From positions 62,001-126,000 of the forward strand of contig NZ_JBBPFS010000008.1 in the NCBI RefSeq assembly GCF_038069765.1: a DNA stretch of 64,000 nt, read 5' to 3'. A model generated the notes under the pieces. That model was not told where the DNA came from. It searched no databases and saw nothing but the letters and a program-made list of their open reading frames with translations. This DNA comes from Arthrobacter_B sp038069765. GTDB lineage: Bacteria; Actinomycetota; Actinomycetes; Actinomycetales; Micrococcaceae. This document shows, one piece after another, positions 17,846-26,744 of this stretch. Both the position numbers and the translations under genes were made by a program. Position 1 is the first letter of the stretch; each line of letters opens with the position of its first letter.

Positions 17846-19795
17846 GTGATGGTAATCGTGAAATCAAGTATTTGGGGGAATACATTGGCATCGTCTTCAG
17901 AGGCGCGCGCATATTTAAGGCGAGACACTTTCTATTCGGAGACGAATTCCGGTCTTCTGCTTTCGTCACCCGGGCCGTCTCTTGAGCTCTCGGGACGAGG
18001 AGCCTATCAGCTGTTCGAACGGCTTGTTCCTTTCCTGGATGGAACTGTCAGCAGAGGAGAGCTTCAGGCTGCCATAGGCGCATCGCGGTGGCCCACTGTA
18101 GAGGGTCTATTGGGTCCGCTCACGGAAAAGGGCTTTTTGCGCTGGATCTCGCAGACCGATATCGACAAGGTAGACGCCAGAGACCGGACCGAATATGCCG
18201 AACAAATAGCCTTCCTTGCCCAATATTCGGACACTCCGCATGCCGATTTCGCTCGTTTTAGAGAGACCTCGGTCCATCTGATCGGGCTATCAGCCCTTAC
18301 CGAGACCATAGCCCGCAATCTCCTGGCTAACGGCCACAATAACGTGCACCTGATCACTGATCCCGTTTCGGCAGCCTCGCGCGCGCTGCCCGCAGGTCTC
18401 CGCATCGAGACGGAACTGGGTCTCAGCCCAGCTCATCACATCATCGTGAGCCCGACAGCTGAAGCCTTAGCCTGGTTTCAGGCACAAGAACGTGCACACC
18501 CTGAACGCTTTCTGGTAATCGTTCCGGACGGCGACACTCTTTGGGCCCTGCCACATACCTGGGGCATACCAAATCAGGCGAACCCTAACTGCTCTGATGC
18601 CGTGACAGCCCTTCAGCGTGCGGGCCGTATGACAGACCTTGAGGACTGTCTGCTGGCAGCTGACCAAGGGCTCGACCCGCTTACCGGACGTGCAGCCACG
18701 GTCCAGGTCCAGCGCATGCTCGGAGCTCTGCTGTCTTATGAGGCGTTCAAAGGACTTACAGGCGCAGTCGAGGCTGAAACGAGTCAGGGTGCCATCGCTC
18801 TGAACGTCGTTACCGGAGAGACCACGGCCCACCGCGTACTGCCCTCAGAAGAGCGAAGCCCAGCAACCGTAAGCCCCGCCGACGTCGTGCCGGCGCCCGC
18901 GGTACTGTCACCGGCGCTCAGCGACTCACGAGCAAGCGAATACCCCGGTTGGCGGAATTTGACCGGTGACGTGACGATGCCTGCGACTGGGTTTGATGAT
19001 GCTGAATTGAAGCAATTACCGCTCAAAGTAGCCGTAGTATCCACAACGGCGGGAGGCAAACGGACCGGTGCAAGTTTGTGGACGTTAGCGGATGCCCGTA
19101 TCGATGCGATTGCCAAGGTGTATGAGGACATTGTTGCGAGACTCGAACCCGATAACGTCGTTGCGACGTTGCGGAACGAGTCAGGGCGTGAGTATCAGAT
19201 CCTCACTGAATCGTTTCTGCGACCGTCGCGTGCCTATGCTGCAGGCGCTCCTGCGGGGAGCAACTCCGCAGTTGGTATTGGCCTCACCGCTGAGGACGCT
19301 GCCCGCCGGGCAATTGACAAAGCCGCCGTTAAATACCGTGTCGACGCGTATGCGCAGGCTCCAAACGGTGTTCAGTTTTCTCTTAGTCCGGGGGACTCTG
19401 TAACCGATTTCCTGCTCGACATATTGCCGTCGAAAGCCTCGCTTACATTCATTGACTTGGGTCAAGCCGCCGGAATCTCTGTTGTAGCAGCAATCTGGAA
19501 GGAAAACGGAGGAAGCGTGCAGTGGCATGCAGCCGCCGGGGGCTCACGGTCCGCAGCCGCTGCCGCGGCCGCCATCGAATTATTGTCCTTGAAACAGCTG
19601 CCTCAAGGGACAAAAACCGAATCGATGCTGGCTTGGCCGGATATCGACGTGCTTGCATTGCTGCAAGACCAAAGGACAGATGGCGCATCGGGCGCCGATG
19701 TTCCAAGCCAATCGAGCGAGGCTTATCTGGGAATAATCAGGTCTGATGCACTGGCTGGCTGCGGCCTAGAAGCCGTCGTTGCGGCAATCCACTGA
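17846..19795 (+). CDS. Ocin-ThiF-like leader-binding protein fused to a degenerate YcaO-like domain
   Basis: A 649-residue protein. Residues about 35-110 look like a winged-helix recognition region (FDGTVSRGELQAAIG, then VEGLLGPLTEKGFLRW). Residues 140-335 fit an inactive ThiF/E1-like domain: a degenerate Rossmann turn (SVHLIGLSALTETIARNLL), a remnant of the Cys-x-x-Cys loop (PNCSDAVTALQRAG) and LNVVTGETTAHRVLP. This is the layout of Ocin-ThiF partners of TOMM cyclodehydratases, which bind the leader and present the core to YcaO. Residues about 391-649 echo a YcaO fold (GVGL-like GIGLTAEDAARRAID, then AAGGSRSAAAAAAAIELL), but the acidic ATP-binding residues are missing. The start is GTG 17846 or ATG 17849, behind GGGGTGGAG. 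Confidence 0.8.
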   Translation: MMVIVKSSIWGNTLASSSEARAYLRRDTFYSETNSGLLLSSPGPSLELSGRGAYQLFERLVPFLDGTVSRGELQAAIGASRWPTVEGLLGPLTEKGFLRWISQTDIDKVDARDRTEYAEQIAFLAQYSDTPHADFARFRETSVHLIGLSALTETIARNLLANGHNNVHLITDPVSAASRALPAGLRIETELGLSPAHHIIVSPTAEALAWFQAQERAHPERFLVIVPDGDTLWALPHTWGIPNQANPNCSDAVTALQRAGRMTDLEDCLLAADQGLDPLTGRAATVQVQRMLGALLSYEAFKGLTGAVEAETSQGAIALNVVTGETTAHRVLPSEERSPATVSPADVVPAPAVLSPALSDSRASEYPGWRNLTGDVTMPATGFDDAELKQLPLKVAVVSTTAGGKRTGASLWTLADARIDAIAKVYEDIVARLEPDNVVATLRNESGREYQILTESFLRPSRAYAAGAPAGSNSAVGIGLTAEDAARRAIDKAAVKYRVDAYAQAPNGVQFSLSPGDSVTDFLLDILPSKASLTFIDLGQAAGISVVAAIWKENGGSVQWHAAAGGSRSAAAAAAAIELLSLKQLPQGTKTESMLAWPDIDVLALLQDQRTDGASGADVPSQSSEAYLGIIRSDALAGCGLEAVVAAIH

Positions 19796-19808
19796 TAGGA
19801 AACAGACA

Positions 19809-21461
19809 ATGCTGCAGGCGGATTCTGATCGGTACGTAGTCTTGCCCAAACGGGGAGAATGCCCGGAGTGTGCCACGGCCCGGGTCCGTGACATGGACAA
19901 TTTTCATTTGCGTTCTCCTGCTTCTAAGCGACGGGCGTCCCATCCTGAAGCGCGACATCCCTTCTTGGGTGCCTATGTGGATGCTTTCGCTCCAGGCCAT
20001 GACTCCGGTCAATCGGTCGCTATTGGGCGCCACGATTTGGGAATCTATCGCTTGAATTTTGTGTGCCGCGCCCATTGCAAAAACCTGGCTGCACATCGGG
20101 AGGTAATTGAACCCGCAGAGACCACTCCAAGTGAATACCGGACCAAGCCGATCGCTTCCTACTTCCGCAGCGGGGATCTTAAAGACCTTTCCAACCCTGT
20201 TGCCGGTGTCCTTTCGGCCACGACGACGGAGGACGCGACTTCCCTGATTACTGCCAAAGTGTCTGGTTTTTTCGTTCAGTACGGAGAAGAGTCTCATTAC
20301 ATCCGGGCGTGGGGAGGCCATTGCGATACGTCATCGCTCTCGATGCATGTCGGACTGGTGGAGGGTATCGAACGCATATGTTGCGCCGACCCCGATCCGG
20401 ATGAGGTTCTGAAGATGGTTCCCGAAGGTGTCCGGACAGTCACCCCGTCAGATTTCGGTTTAGATCCGGATCACTGGCCTTTGCCAAACCCGGTGATTGG
20501 AGCCTGGACACTGGGCGTTGATCTCTCCAACAACAACCAGGTTGCTTTACCAACGCGCACTGTTTATTTTGAAGCCCGTATCGATGAGCCTGTGTATGTC
20601 CAGGATTCTTCCAACGGGTGTGCAGTGGGTGGAACGGACGCAGAAGCACAGCTTTACGGGCTTCTCGAGGTTATCGAACGTGACGCGTTCCTACTAGCGT
20701 GGTATGGCAACCTGCCGCTTCCCGTGATTGACCAAACGACAATCTGCGATGCGGAGTCTCTCGACTATCTGCGTCGCCTCCGCTTGGTTGGGCGCAATAT
20801 CCGCTTTTTGGATGCCACGGTCGGTATCTCCGTGCCGACGGTGATAGTGGTGTGCGACACTCCCTCCGGGGGAGTTTGTCTGGGGGCCGGCTCGCATCCG
20901 AGCCCTGAACGCGCCCTGCGTTCCGCTCTCGTCGAGGCAGCCTCCGACTTCCAGGTCGTTGAGGAGCACGCAGATCAACGTCGTACTGAATTGCAGGCTA
21001 TGCTTGCGGACCCTTTTCTCGTACGCACGGTGGAGGATCATGCGGATCTGTTTGGGTTGCCCGAGGCACGTGCTTGGTTGACAGGGTGGGCTGCCGCTGA
21101 GTCTCCTGCACCCACACCTGTAGGAGACATAGGACAGCCCCCCGTTTCATTAGCCTCTTTGGCTCGCCGAGATGATGCGGGGGACTCTGTTGAGTCGGAC
21201 CTGGAAGACACGGTCAGGCGAATCGAGGAGGCGGGTTTTTCACCCATCGCCGTGAATGTGGCGTCAACGCTTTCTCGCAGACACGGATTCTCTTGTTTCA
21301 AGGCTGTGGTGCCGGGCCTCTTGCCGCTTGACTTCGGATGGGGCCGACAGCGCGCCCTAAAAATGGAGCGGCTGGCTAAACGGAGCAGAGAGTACCTCGA
21401 AGAACACGGTTACGATTCCGGATCCTACTTTCCCCATGTCTTTCCCCACCCTTTCCCGTAA
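19809..21461 (+). CDS. YcaO cyclodehydratase 1 (azoline-forming D protein)
   Basis: A 550-residue TOMM YcaO, expected to convert Cys/Ser/Thr of the core to azolines with ATP. The ATG at 19809 follows AGGAAA, 13 bases after the preceding stop. The N-terminus has CPECATA and CRAHC pairs that could bind zinc. ATP/Mg-binding acidic helices are intact: GLVEGIERIC (about 181), YGLLEVIERDAFLLAWY (about 280) and SALVEAASDFQ (about 370). The C-terminus ends PHVFPHPFP, the Pro-rich tail associated with azoline-forming YcaOs rather than other YcaO types. Works with the upstream Ocin-ThiF protein. Confidence 0.9.
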   Translation: MLQADSDRYVVLPKRGECPECATARVRDMDNFHLRSPASKRRASHPEARHPFLGAYVDAFAPGHDSGQSVAIGRHDLGIYRLNFVCRAHCKNLAAHREVIEPAETTPSEYRTKPIASYFRSGDLKDLSNPVAGVLSATTTEDATSLITAKVSGFFVQYGEESHYIRAWGGHCDTSSLSMHVGLVEGIERICCADPDPDEVLKMVPEGVRTVTPSDFGLDPDHWPLPNPVIGAWTLGVDLSNNNQVALPTRTVYFEARIDEPVYVQDSSNGCAVGGTDAEAQLYGLLEVIERDAFLLAWYGNLPLPVIDQTTICDAESLDYLRRLRLVGRNIRFLDATVGISVPTVIVVCDTPSGGVCLGAGSHPSPERALRSALVEAASDFQVVEEHADQRRTELQAMLADPFLVRTVEDHADLFGLPEARAWLTGWAAAESPAPTPVGDIGQPPVSLASLARRDDAGDSVESDLEDTVRRIEEAGFSPIAVNVASTLSRRHGFSCFKAVVPGLLPLDFGWGRQRALKMERLAKRSREYLEEHGYDSGSYFPHVFPHPFP

Positions 21462-21471
21462 AGGAGCTCCC

Positions 21472-23028
21472 TTGCAACTGCTCCAGCCCTGGTCCGATGT
21501 CCCCGAGAAGGAAGCGGCTTACCGCTACGCGGACCTCATCCTCAACCGCGTTCGCTCCGGCTTACCCAATGACAAGTGGGAGGTGGACTGGGCTACCGCG
21601 CCCCTCGTCTTTAGTGCCTACCGGGACGTAGCCTTCCGGCCAGTTGCTCCGTCGTCCCCGGGCGCTGGCCTTTTTGCGCCATGTCCGCAGCCCAACTTGC
21701 AAACCTTGACTGATGTATGCCACGTCGCATACGGCATCAGCAGCCTCCGATTGAGCGTCAATCTCAATGATCGACCGGAAGTCCATTCTCACGTGTCCAG
21801 TGTGAAGTGGGGCCGCGGGTCTGCATCCGGAGGAGGCCGGTACTGCGTTGACGTCTATTTGGTGCAAGGTACTGGGGGAGATTTGGCAGCGGGCCTCTAC
21901 CACTATTCCGTCATTGCCAATGGATGGGAGCAACTTAGTAGTCAGGACTGCACGGATGAATTGCGCCGGGCGCAGGGTTACCCTTTCGTCGCTGGAAGCT
22001 ATCTCTGTTACACGATCAACTATTGGCGTTCGGCATTCAAATACAACGACTTCGCCTACCAAGCAACCTCAATGGATATCGGTACGTACTTTGGTGCAAT
22101 ACACGAGGTTTTAGGCGAGGGTGTTGCGGCAACTTGGGACATGGAAGTTGATGAAACGGCCATAGCCCGAATTCTGGGTCTGAACCCCCTTCACGACGGC
22201 ATATATGCAGTCCAGGCTTGGGACGAAGTGGCATCGGAACCCCTTTTGGCAAGCAGTCAGGTAGCAGAGAATGCCAGTTCCCACCGGCCTCCTGCCCTCC
22301 CGAAGGATCGGGAGGCTGTGGACTTCCCGACCACACAGGCGCTCCAGCGTGACATGGCACTCGAGGAACCGGATTATTCCGCTCGTACATCACTTTGTGC
22401 CGTGGACCTTACGAAGGTCGCCATTAACCGGACCGAGCGCTGGCGGGCGCTCACGGGACGAGAAACAAGTTTTGGCCGGTTCGATGGCACATCAATTTCT
22501 GAGGCAGAGCTGGGTATCCTGCTTGCCCGAGCTCACGAGGCCGCGAGGTCCTTGACCGCCGGTTCACCCTATCGCCCCGCCCTGCAGTTCCTGGTCTATG
22601 TAAATAAGGTCGAAGGATATGCCCCTGGCCTTTATCTTCAGAAAGACGACAGCGGTATGCAGCTCATTGATGAGGGGGATCAGACTCAGTTCTTGGAGGG
22701 AACGTTCTTCCTACATAATTACATTGCCCGCTTGGCTTCCTGCACCGTCATACTTTGCAGCGAGGTAACCGCCGCCGCGGAAGAGCATGGCGTCCGGGGC
22801 TACCGACTCACCAACGCGATGGTTGGTGCCGCTTGTCAAAGCATGCTGACGGAAGCCAGCGCAATCGGTGTAGGCACGGGTACCGTGTTGGGCTTTGACG
22901 CTGCTGCCCATGCCGATCATGCCGGCATGGACACCGGCGAGTCGGCGCCCATGCTCATGATCATGCTAGGCAGGGACGCGCCCAGCGGCAGAGTGCGCGC
23001 CGAGCTATGTGCGGGGGGCTCGGTATGA
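21472..23028 (+). CDS. SagB-type azoline dehydrogenase (tandem nitroreductase fold)
   Basis: A 518-residue protein that should oxidise azolines to thiazoles and oxazoles with FMN. The TTG at 21472 is preferred because AAAGGAG lies 5 bases upstream; an ATG at 21436 would overlap the YcaO gene and has no ribosome site. The N-terminal half carries the SagB nitroreductase pattern (HVAYGISSLR, GGGRYCVDVYLVQ, GLYHYSVIANGWEQL). The C-terminal half repeats the fold (LQFLVYVNKVEGYAPGLYL, then GYRLTNAMVGAACQSMLTEA and a Gly-rich close). Length and two-domain form resemble dehydrogenases of thiopeptide and goadsporin clusters. Overlaps the next gene by ATGA. Confidence 0.87.
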   Translation: MQLLQPWSDVPEKEAAYRYADLILNRVRSGLPNDKWEVDWATAPLVFSAYRDVAFRPVAPSSPGAGLFAPCPQPNLQTLTDVCHVAYGISSLRLSVNLNDRPEVHSHVSSVKWGRGSASGGGRYCVDVYLVQGTGGDLAAGLYHYSVIANGWEQLSSQDCTDELRRAQGYPFVAGSYLCYTINYWRSAFKYNDFAYQATSMDIGTYFGAIHEVLGEGVAATWDMEVDETAIARILGLNPLHDGIYAVQAWDEVASEPLLASSQVAENASSHRPPALPKDREAVDFPTTQALQRDMALEEPDYSARTSLCAVDLTKVAINRTERWRALTGRETSFGRFDGTSISEAELGILLARAHEAARSLTAGSPYRPALQFLVYVNKVEGYAPGLYLQKDDSGMQLIDEGDQTQFLEGTFFLHNYIARLASCTVILCSEVTAAAEEHGVRGYRLTNAMVGAACQSMLTEASAIGVGTGTVLGFDAAAHADHAGMDTGESAPMLMIMLGRDAPSGRVRAELCAGGSV

Positions 23029-25673
23029 GATTCCCGGTGGCAGTATTCGATAGGTACTGGCAGCTGCGCGTAGGCGGTGTCCCCGTGACAGCATTATCTG
23101 AGCTCAACGATCCGTCTGCGCGCAAGGATTATGAAGGCTACTGGTCCGCTCTTGGTAATCTGCGGCGAGGGCGGAGCGAGATTAGTGATTCAGTATTCAG
23201 TTTGATCGCCGCTCGTCGCGGCGGCGGCCAAGATACAAAACAACTGGTCGCTCTTCGTCGAAGCCTCTACAAACTTGATGCTGCCGCAGTTGCGGCTCAC
23301 CTGAGTGCTCTGAGCGATGATGACCGAAACGACGTAGCAGGTGTATGGGGGGCGGCCGCCAATGATGTTGGTGTCTGGTTGGCCTTCGAATCTGTCTTGT
23401 CGAACTCCTTTGAGGACTTACTAGGTTCACAACGGGCCCGTCTGGTCCGTCTGGCAGAGGAGCCTGAATTCCAACGAGGGTTGGCTGTGTCTGCCCCGGA
23501 CTTATTCGAGGCGGCAGAGCGATACGGCCGCGGTGTGCATGCGGGTGACGTTGTGGACAAGCGGGGAAAACGTGCCGAGCGCTCCATGATCGCATACTTA
23601 CTGCGCGCTGCTGCGAAGACAACTCCTTTTTCCACTTTGGGGGCTGTTGCCTTTCCCGGGAGCAACGCTGCCAAAATCAGCCGCACACGTTCTCGATGGA
23701 ATGTATATCCACTCGCCCGTGTCCTTTCGGCGGTCGCGAATGACCATTCACTCATGCGGGGTTTCATCGTGCGCTTGAGCCCCTATACCCGCGAGGCGGA
23801 GGGTGTGAGGACAGTTGACCGGGCGGTGTGGACTTTTAAGGATGTTGAAACCAGAGACGACTACGCGGCCTGTGTCGAATCCGACGTCGAGCTGCGCTCC
23901 GATGCTGTTATGAAACTGGTGGCAGAACTGTTGGGCGCAGGAGAGGCCACCTGGGGTGAACTGGTGGATGACGTAGTGAAGGCGGGTGCGTTGAGCCGTG
24001 AGCGGGCCGGGGATCTCGTCGCAGGCCTTGCACGCCTGGGTGCCATCGTGACACCCGCACGAGAAATCGATGCTTTTGATTCCGCCGGTTTCGACCACGC
24101 TTTGGGCCAGCTTGCCTCAGGTTCGGAACAGGGGTCGCGGCTAGCAGATGAGTTGCACCGGTATCGGTCCTTGGCTGCGTCACTTGCGGGTCAGACAGAT
24201 CCCAGGGCAAGGGCCGCACTCGTGCGATCGCTGCGCAGCCTGGTGGAGGAAACCTACGCAGCCGCGGGCATTGATGCTCCGGCACCGCGCTCGGTTGTTT
24301 ATGAGGATCTCATCGTTCCCGCAACCGATCCGGGGCTAGTCGACAAGATGCTGTTATCTTCTTACGGAGCCGGAGACCTGGTCTCATTCATCGATCTCTT
24401 GGATACCCTACACAGCAAGAGGGCTCTTTTAAACGGCTATTTTCTCCATATGGTTGAGGCCGGGAAGCCCGTGGATAACGTCGCGGAAGTTCTTCGCGGC
24501 TTTCACACAGAATTGTTGAACTCCTACGAGGCCTACGCAGTTGACCGCGTTCCGACTGCAGACCTCAGTGAAGATCCTTGGCTGAGGTGGGGCGGTGCGT
24601 GGCGTTGGGAGGAATCCCGACGCGGTCTAATCGAAGACCTTAGGTCGCTTCAGCACTCCACTACGCTTGACGCCGCTGATCTTACCCAGATCCTTGCAGG
24701 CGCACCTGTCGATCTGTCGATCGAGCTGCGGACGCGTTTGGACCACGCCCCAACCATCCGGGCGCCCTTTCGTCACCTGAATCTGCTCCTGCAACGATCC
24801 GGTGCCCCGGGCAGCCCTACAGTGCTCAATGACTGCTTCGGCGGCGTAGGGTTCCATGTCTCTCGGTTCTCCCACGCGATTGACACATCAGCCAGGGAGC
24901 TGACCGAGGACATAGAACATAAAGCTGCGGAGCGCAACGTGAGTTTGGTCGAGATCACCGGGGGCAGCGTCTTCTCGAACCTGAATCTTCATCAACCCGT
25001 GCTAAGCCGCCGTTTGCGGGTGCCCGGGGACCCGCTGCGCCCCGCACCTAATGACGTTTACCTCGAGGATCTGGAGTTGAAATGGGATGAAAAGCGCCAG
25101 TGTGTGACCCTCAATAACCGATCGTCGGGGGACCTGGTGCACCCGGAATACTCCGGTTATCTGGTGAGTGCCGCCACACCGAGGCTTCACCAGTCACTTT
25201 CACTTCTCACCCCGGGGGGTAATCTCAGCCACAAGCCTGCTGACCTGCTGAAAGAGGTACCGGAATCCGGACGGATAATCGTCCGCCCACGCATGGTGCT
25301 CGGGGGAATGGTGGTGGTGAGGGCCGCCGTGCTAATGCGTGCCTCTGATCTCCCTCTCGCAGATCCACTGACCTCTGATGGGTTTCTCGCATGGTCGCGC
25401 TTCTGGGCGGTACATGGGGTGCCGGCCCGGGCATATTTGCGGGTATTGGAAGGCGGAAGCGGGAGCCGGGCAAAACCTTTCTATTTCGACGCTTCTCTGG
25501 CTCTCTGCGTTGCCAACCTTCGAAGCCAACTCCGTTTAGCTGATGCAGAAGCCGTCGTGGAAATCACCGAGCTGCTGCCCGATCCGGAGGAGTCGGCAGG
25601 TGTTCTGGACAGCACGCAGAGGGTAACCGAGGCCATGGTGGGAATATCGCTCAGCGAAGAAGAGGAGGGTTAG
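23025..25673 (+). CDS. LanB-type dehydratase, glutamylation protein (split LanB, large subunit)
   Basis: An 882-residue protein of the lantibiotic dehydratase N-terminal family. It is expected to transfer Glu from tRNA-Glu onto Ser/Thr of the core. The ATG at 23025 overlaps the dehydrogenase stop. The family block RAERSMIAYLLRAAAKTTPF occurs near residue 195 (YLLRAAAKTTPFSTLG), with DLFEAAERY just upstream. The C-terminal half has the RHLNLLLQRSGAP and NLHQPVLSRRLRVPGD segments seen in LanB proteins. The elimination domain is absent and is supplied by the next gene, as in thiopeptide and goadsporin clusters. The product would be dehydroalanine/dehydrobutyrine residues. Confidence 0.93.
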   Translation: MRFPVAVFDRYWQLRVGGVPVTALSELNDPSARKDYEGYWSALGNLRRGRSEISDSVFSLIAARRGGGQDTKQLVALRRSLYKLDAAAVAAHLSALSDDDRNDVAGVWGAAANDVGVWLAFESVLSNSFEDLLGSQRARLVRLAEEPEFQRGLAVSAPDLFEAAERYGRGVHAGDVVDKRGKRAERSMIAYLLRAAAKTTPFSTLGAVAFPGSNAAKISRTRSRWNVYPLARVLSAVANDHSLMRGFIVRLSPYTREAEGVRTVDRAVWTFKDVETRDDYAACVESDVELRSDAVMKLVAELLGAGEATWGELVDDVVKAGALSRERAGDLVAGLARLGAIVTPAREIDAFDSAGFDHALGQLASGSEQGSRLADELHRYRSLAASLAGQTDPRARAALVRSLRSLVEETYAAAGIDAPAPRSVVYEDLIVPATDPGLVDKMLLSSYGAGDLVSFIDLLDTLHSKRALLNGYFLHMVEAGKPVDNVAEVLRGFHTELLNSYEAYAVDRVPTADLSEDPWLRWGGAWRWEESRRGLIEDLRSLQHSTTLDAADLTQILAGAPVDLSIELRTRLDHAPTIRAPFRHLNLLLQRSGAPGSPTVLNDCFGGVGFHVSRFSHAIDTSARELTEDIEHKAAERNVSLVEITGGSVFSNLNLHQPVLSRRLRVPGDPLRPAPNDVYLEDLELKWDEKRQCVTLNNRSSGDLVHPEYSGYLVSAATPRLHQSLSLLTPGGNLSHKPADLLKEVPESGRIIVRPRMVLGGMVVVRAAVLMRASDLPLADPLTSDGFLAWSRFWAVHGVPARAYLRVLEGGSGSRAKPFYFDASLALCVANLRSQLRLADAEAVVEITELLPDPEESAGVLDSTQRVTEAMVGISLSEEEEG

Positions 25674-25676
25674 ACG

Positions 25677-26744
25677 TTGACAACAGATCTGTATAAGCCA
25701 GAGCCTGAATCATTACAAGAGACACTGGCGTCTGAAAGTGCCTACCGGTGGGTTGCCTACCACATTTATTACGGGGGCATGCCGAATGTTTTACTTTCCG
25801 AGTGCCTCATTCCGCTGGTGGAATCACTTATTGAGCGCGGCCTTGTGCGCGACTATTTCTATATAAATTACTGGCTTGAGGGCAGTCATGTAAGGCTGCG
25901 TCTCCGCGTGCCACGAAGTGTAGATTCAGCGTCCGTAGATGCTGCGGTCATCGTTCCGGTGCAGGAATACCTGAAGCGTCGGCCGTCCATGCATCCGATG
26001 GTGGAGCTCACGGAATACGGCTTTTATGAGCAACTCTTCGTGGGCGAATTTACAGAAGCAGACCGTCCTCGGTTTTTCGATGCTGACGGAAACCCGGTCT
26101 TTATGGCTAACAACTCCATCCACCGACGGCCTTACGAACGCGAAATATTCCGGTACGGCGGCGAGCAGTGCATGCTACTGGCCGAGCGGCACTTCGTCGC
26201 TTCCACCTCTATGGCGGTGAAGGTTATGCAGCGCGGAAACCAGGACGTCCGCACTCTCTTGCTGGGAATAGCCACTCAGCTGAGCTTTGTCACTGCGTGT
26301 GCCTTCCTGCGTGACCGCGAGCTGGTTCGGGACTTCTTCGTCGCCTACCACCAGAGATGGATCTCCGGCTACGCGGAAGGCACCGAATACACAACCGAAG
26401 GCGGGCAAAGTATGCATGCTTCGTCTGTTGCGAACCTACGGCTAAAAATGCTTCCTCTCCTCCCGGCCATCGCGGACAACGAACTGGCAGGAATGCCGCA
26501 ACTGCTCCGTGACTGGGCTGAGACGAATCTCCGGGTCCGCAGCGACCTGGAACAGCTCTATGCGGAGGGAGTGCTTCAGTTCGATTACCAGGATGAACGC
26601 CGTTCGCCTGAGAGTATCGAGGCGGCGGCATGGTCACTCTGCCATTCGTTGATACACATGACCAACAACCGAATGATGGTCTCCGTTGCTGACGAAGCGT
26701 TTATCGCTTTCCAGATTTCCCAGGCTATGGAGACGACCACATGA
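25677..26744 (+). CDS. Thiopeptide-type bacteriocin biosynthesis protein, elimination subunit of split LanB
   Basis: A 355-residue SpaB_C-like protein. The TTG at 25677 follows GGAGGGT at 7 bases, 3 bases after the previous stop. Blocks: WVAYHIYYGG at the start, YINYWLEGSHVRLRLRVP (about 60), RRPYEREIFRYGGEQCMLLAE (about 145) and SLIHMTNNRMM near the C-terminus. The last matches the lHMh.NR element that contributes a catalytic His in elimination domains, so Glu elimination is favoured over pyridine formation. It is the only protein of this type in the cluster. Overlaps the protease gene by ATGA. Confidence 0.88.
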   Translation: MTTDLYKPEPESLQETLASESAYRWVAYHIYYGGMPNVLLSECLIPLVESLIERGLVRDYFYINYWLEGSHVRLRLRVPRSVDSASVDAAVIVPVQEYLKRRPSMHPMVELTEYGFYEQLFVGEFTEADRPRFFDADGNPVFMANNSIHRRPYEREIFRYGGEQCMLLAERHFVASTSMAVKVMQRGNQDVRTLLLGIATQLSFVTACAFLRDRELVRDFFVAYHQRWISGYAEGTEYTTEGGQSMHASSVANLRLKMLPLLPAIADNELAGMPQLLRDWAETNLRVRSDLEQLYAEGVLQFDYQDERRSPESIEAAAWSLCHSLIHMTNNRMMVSVADEAFIAFQISQAMETTT

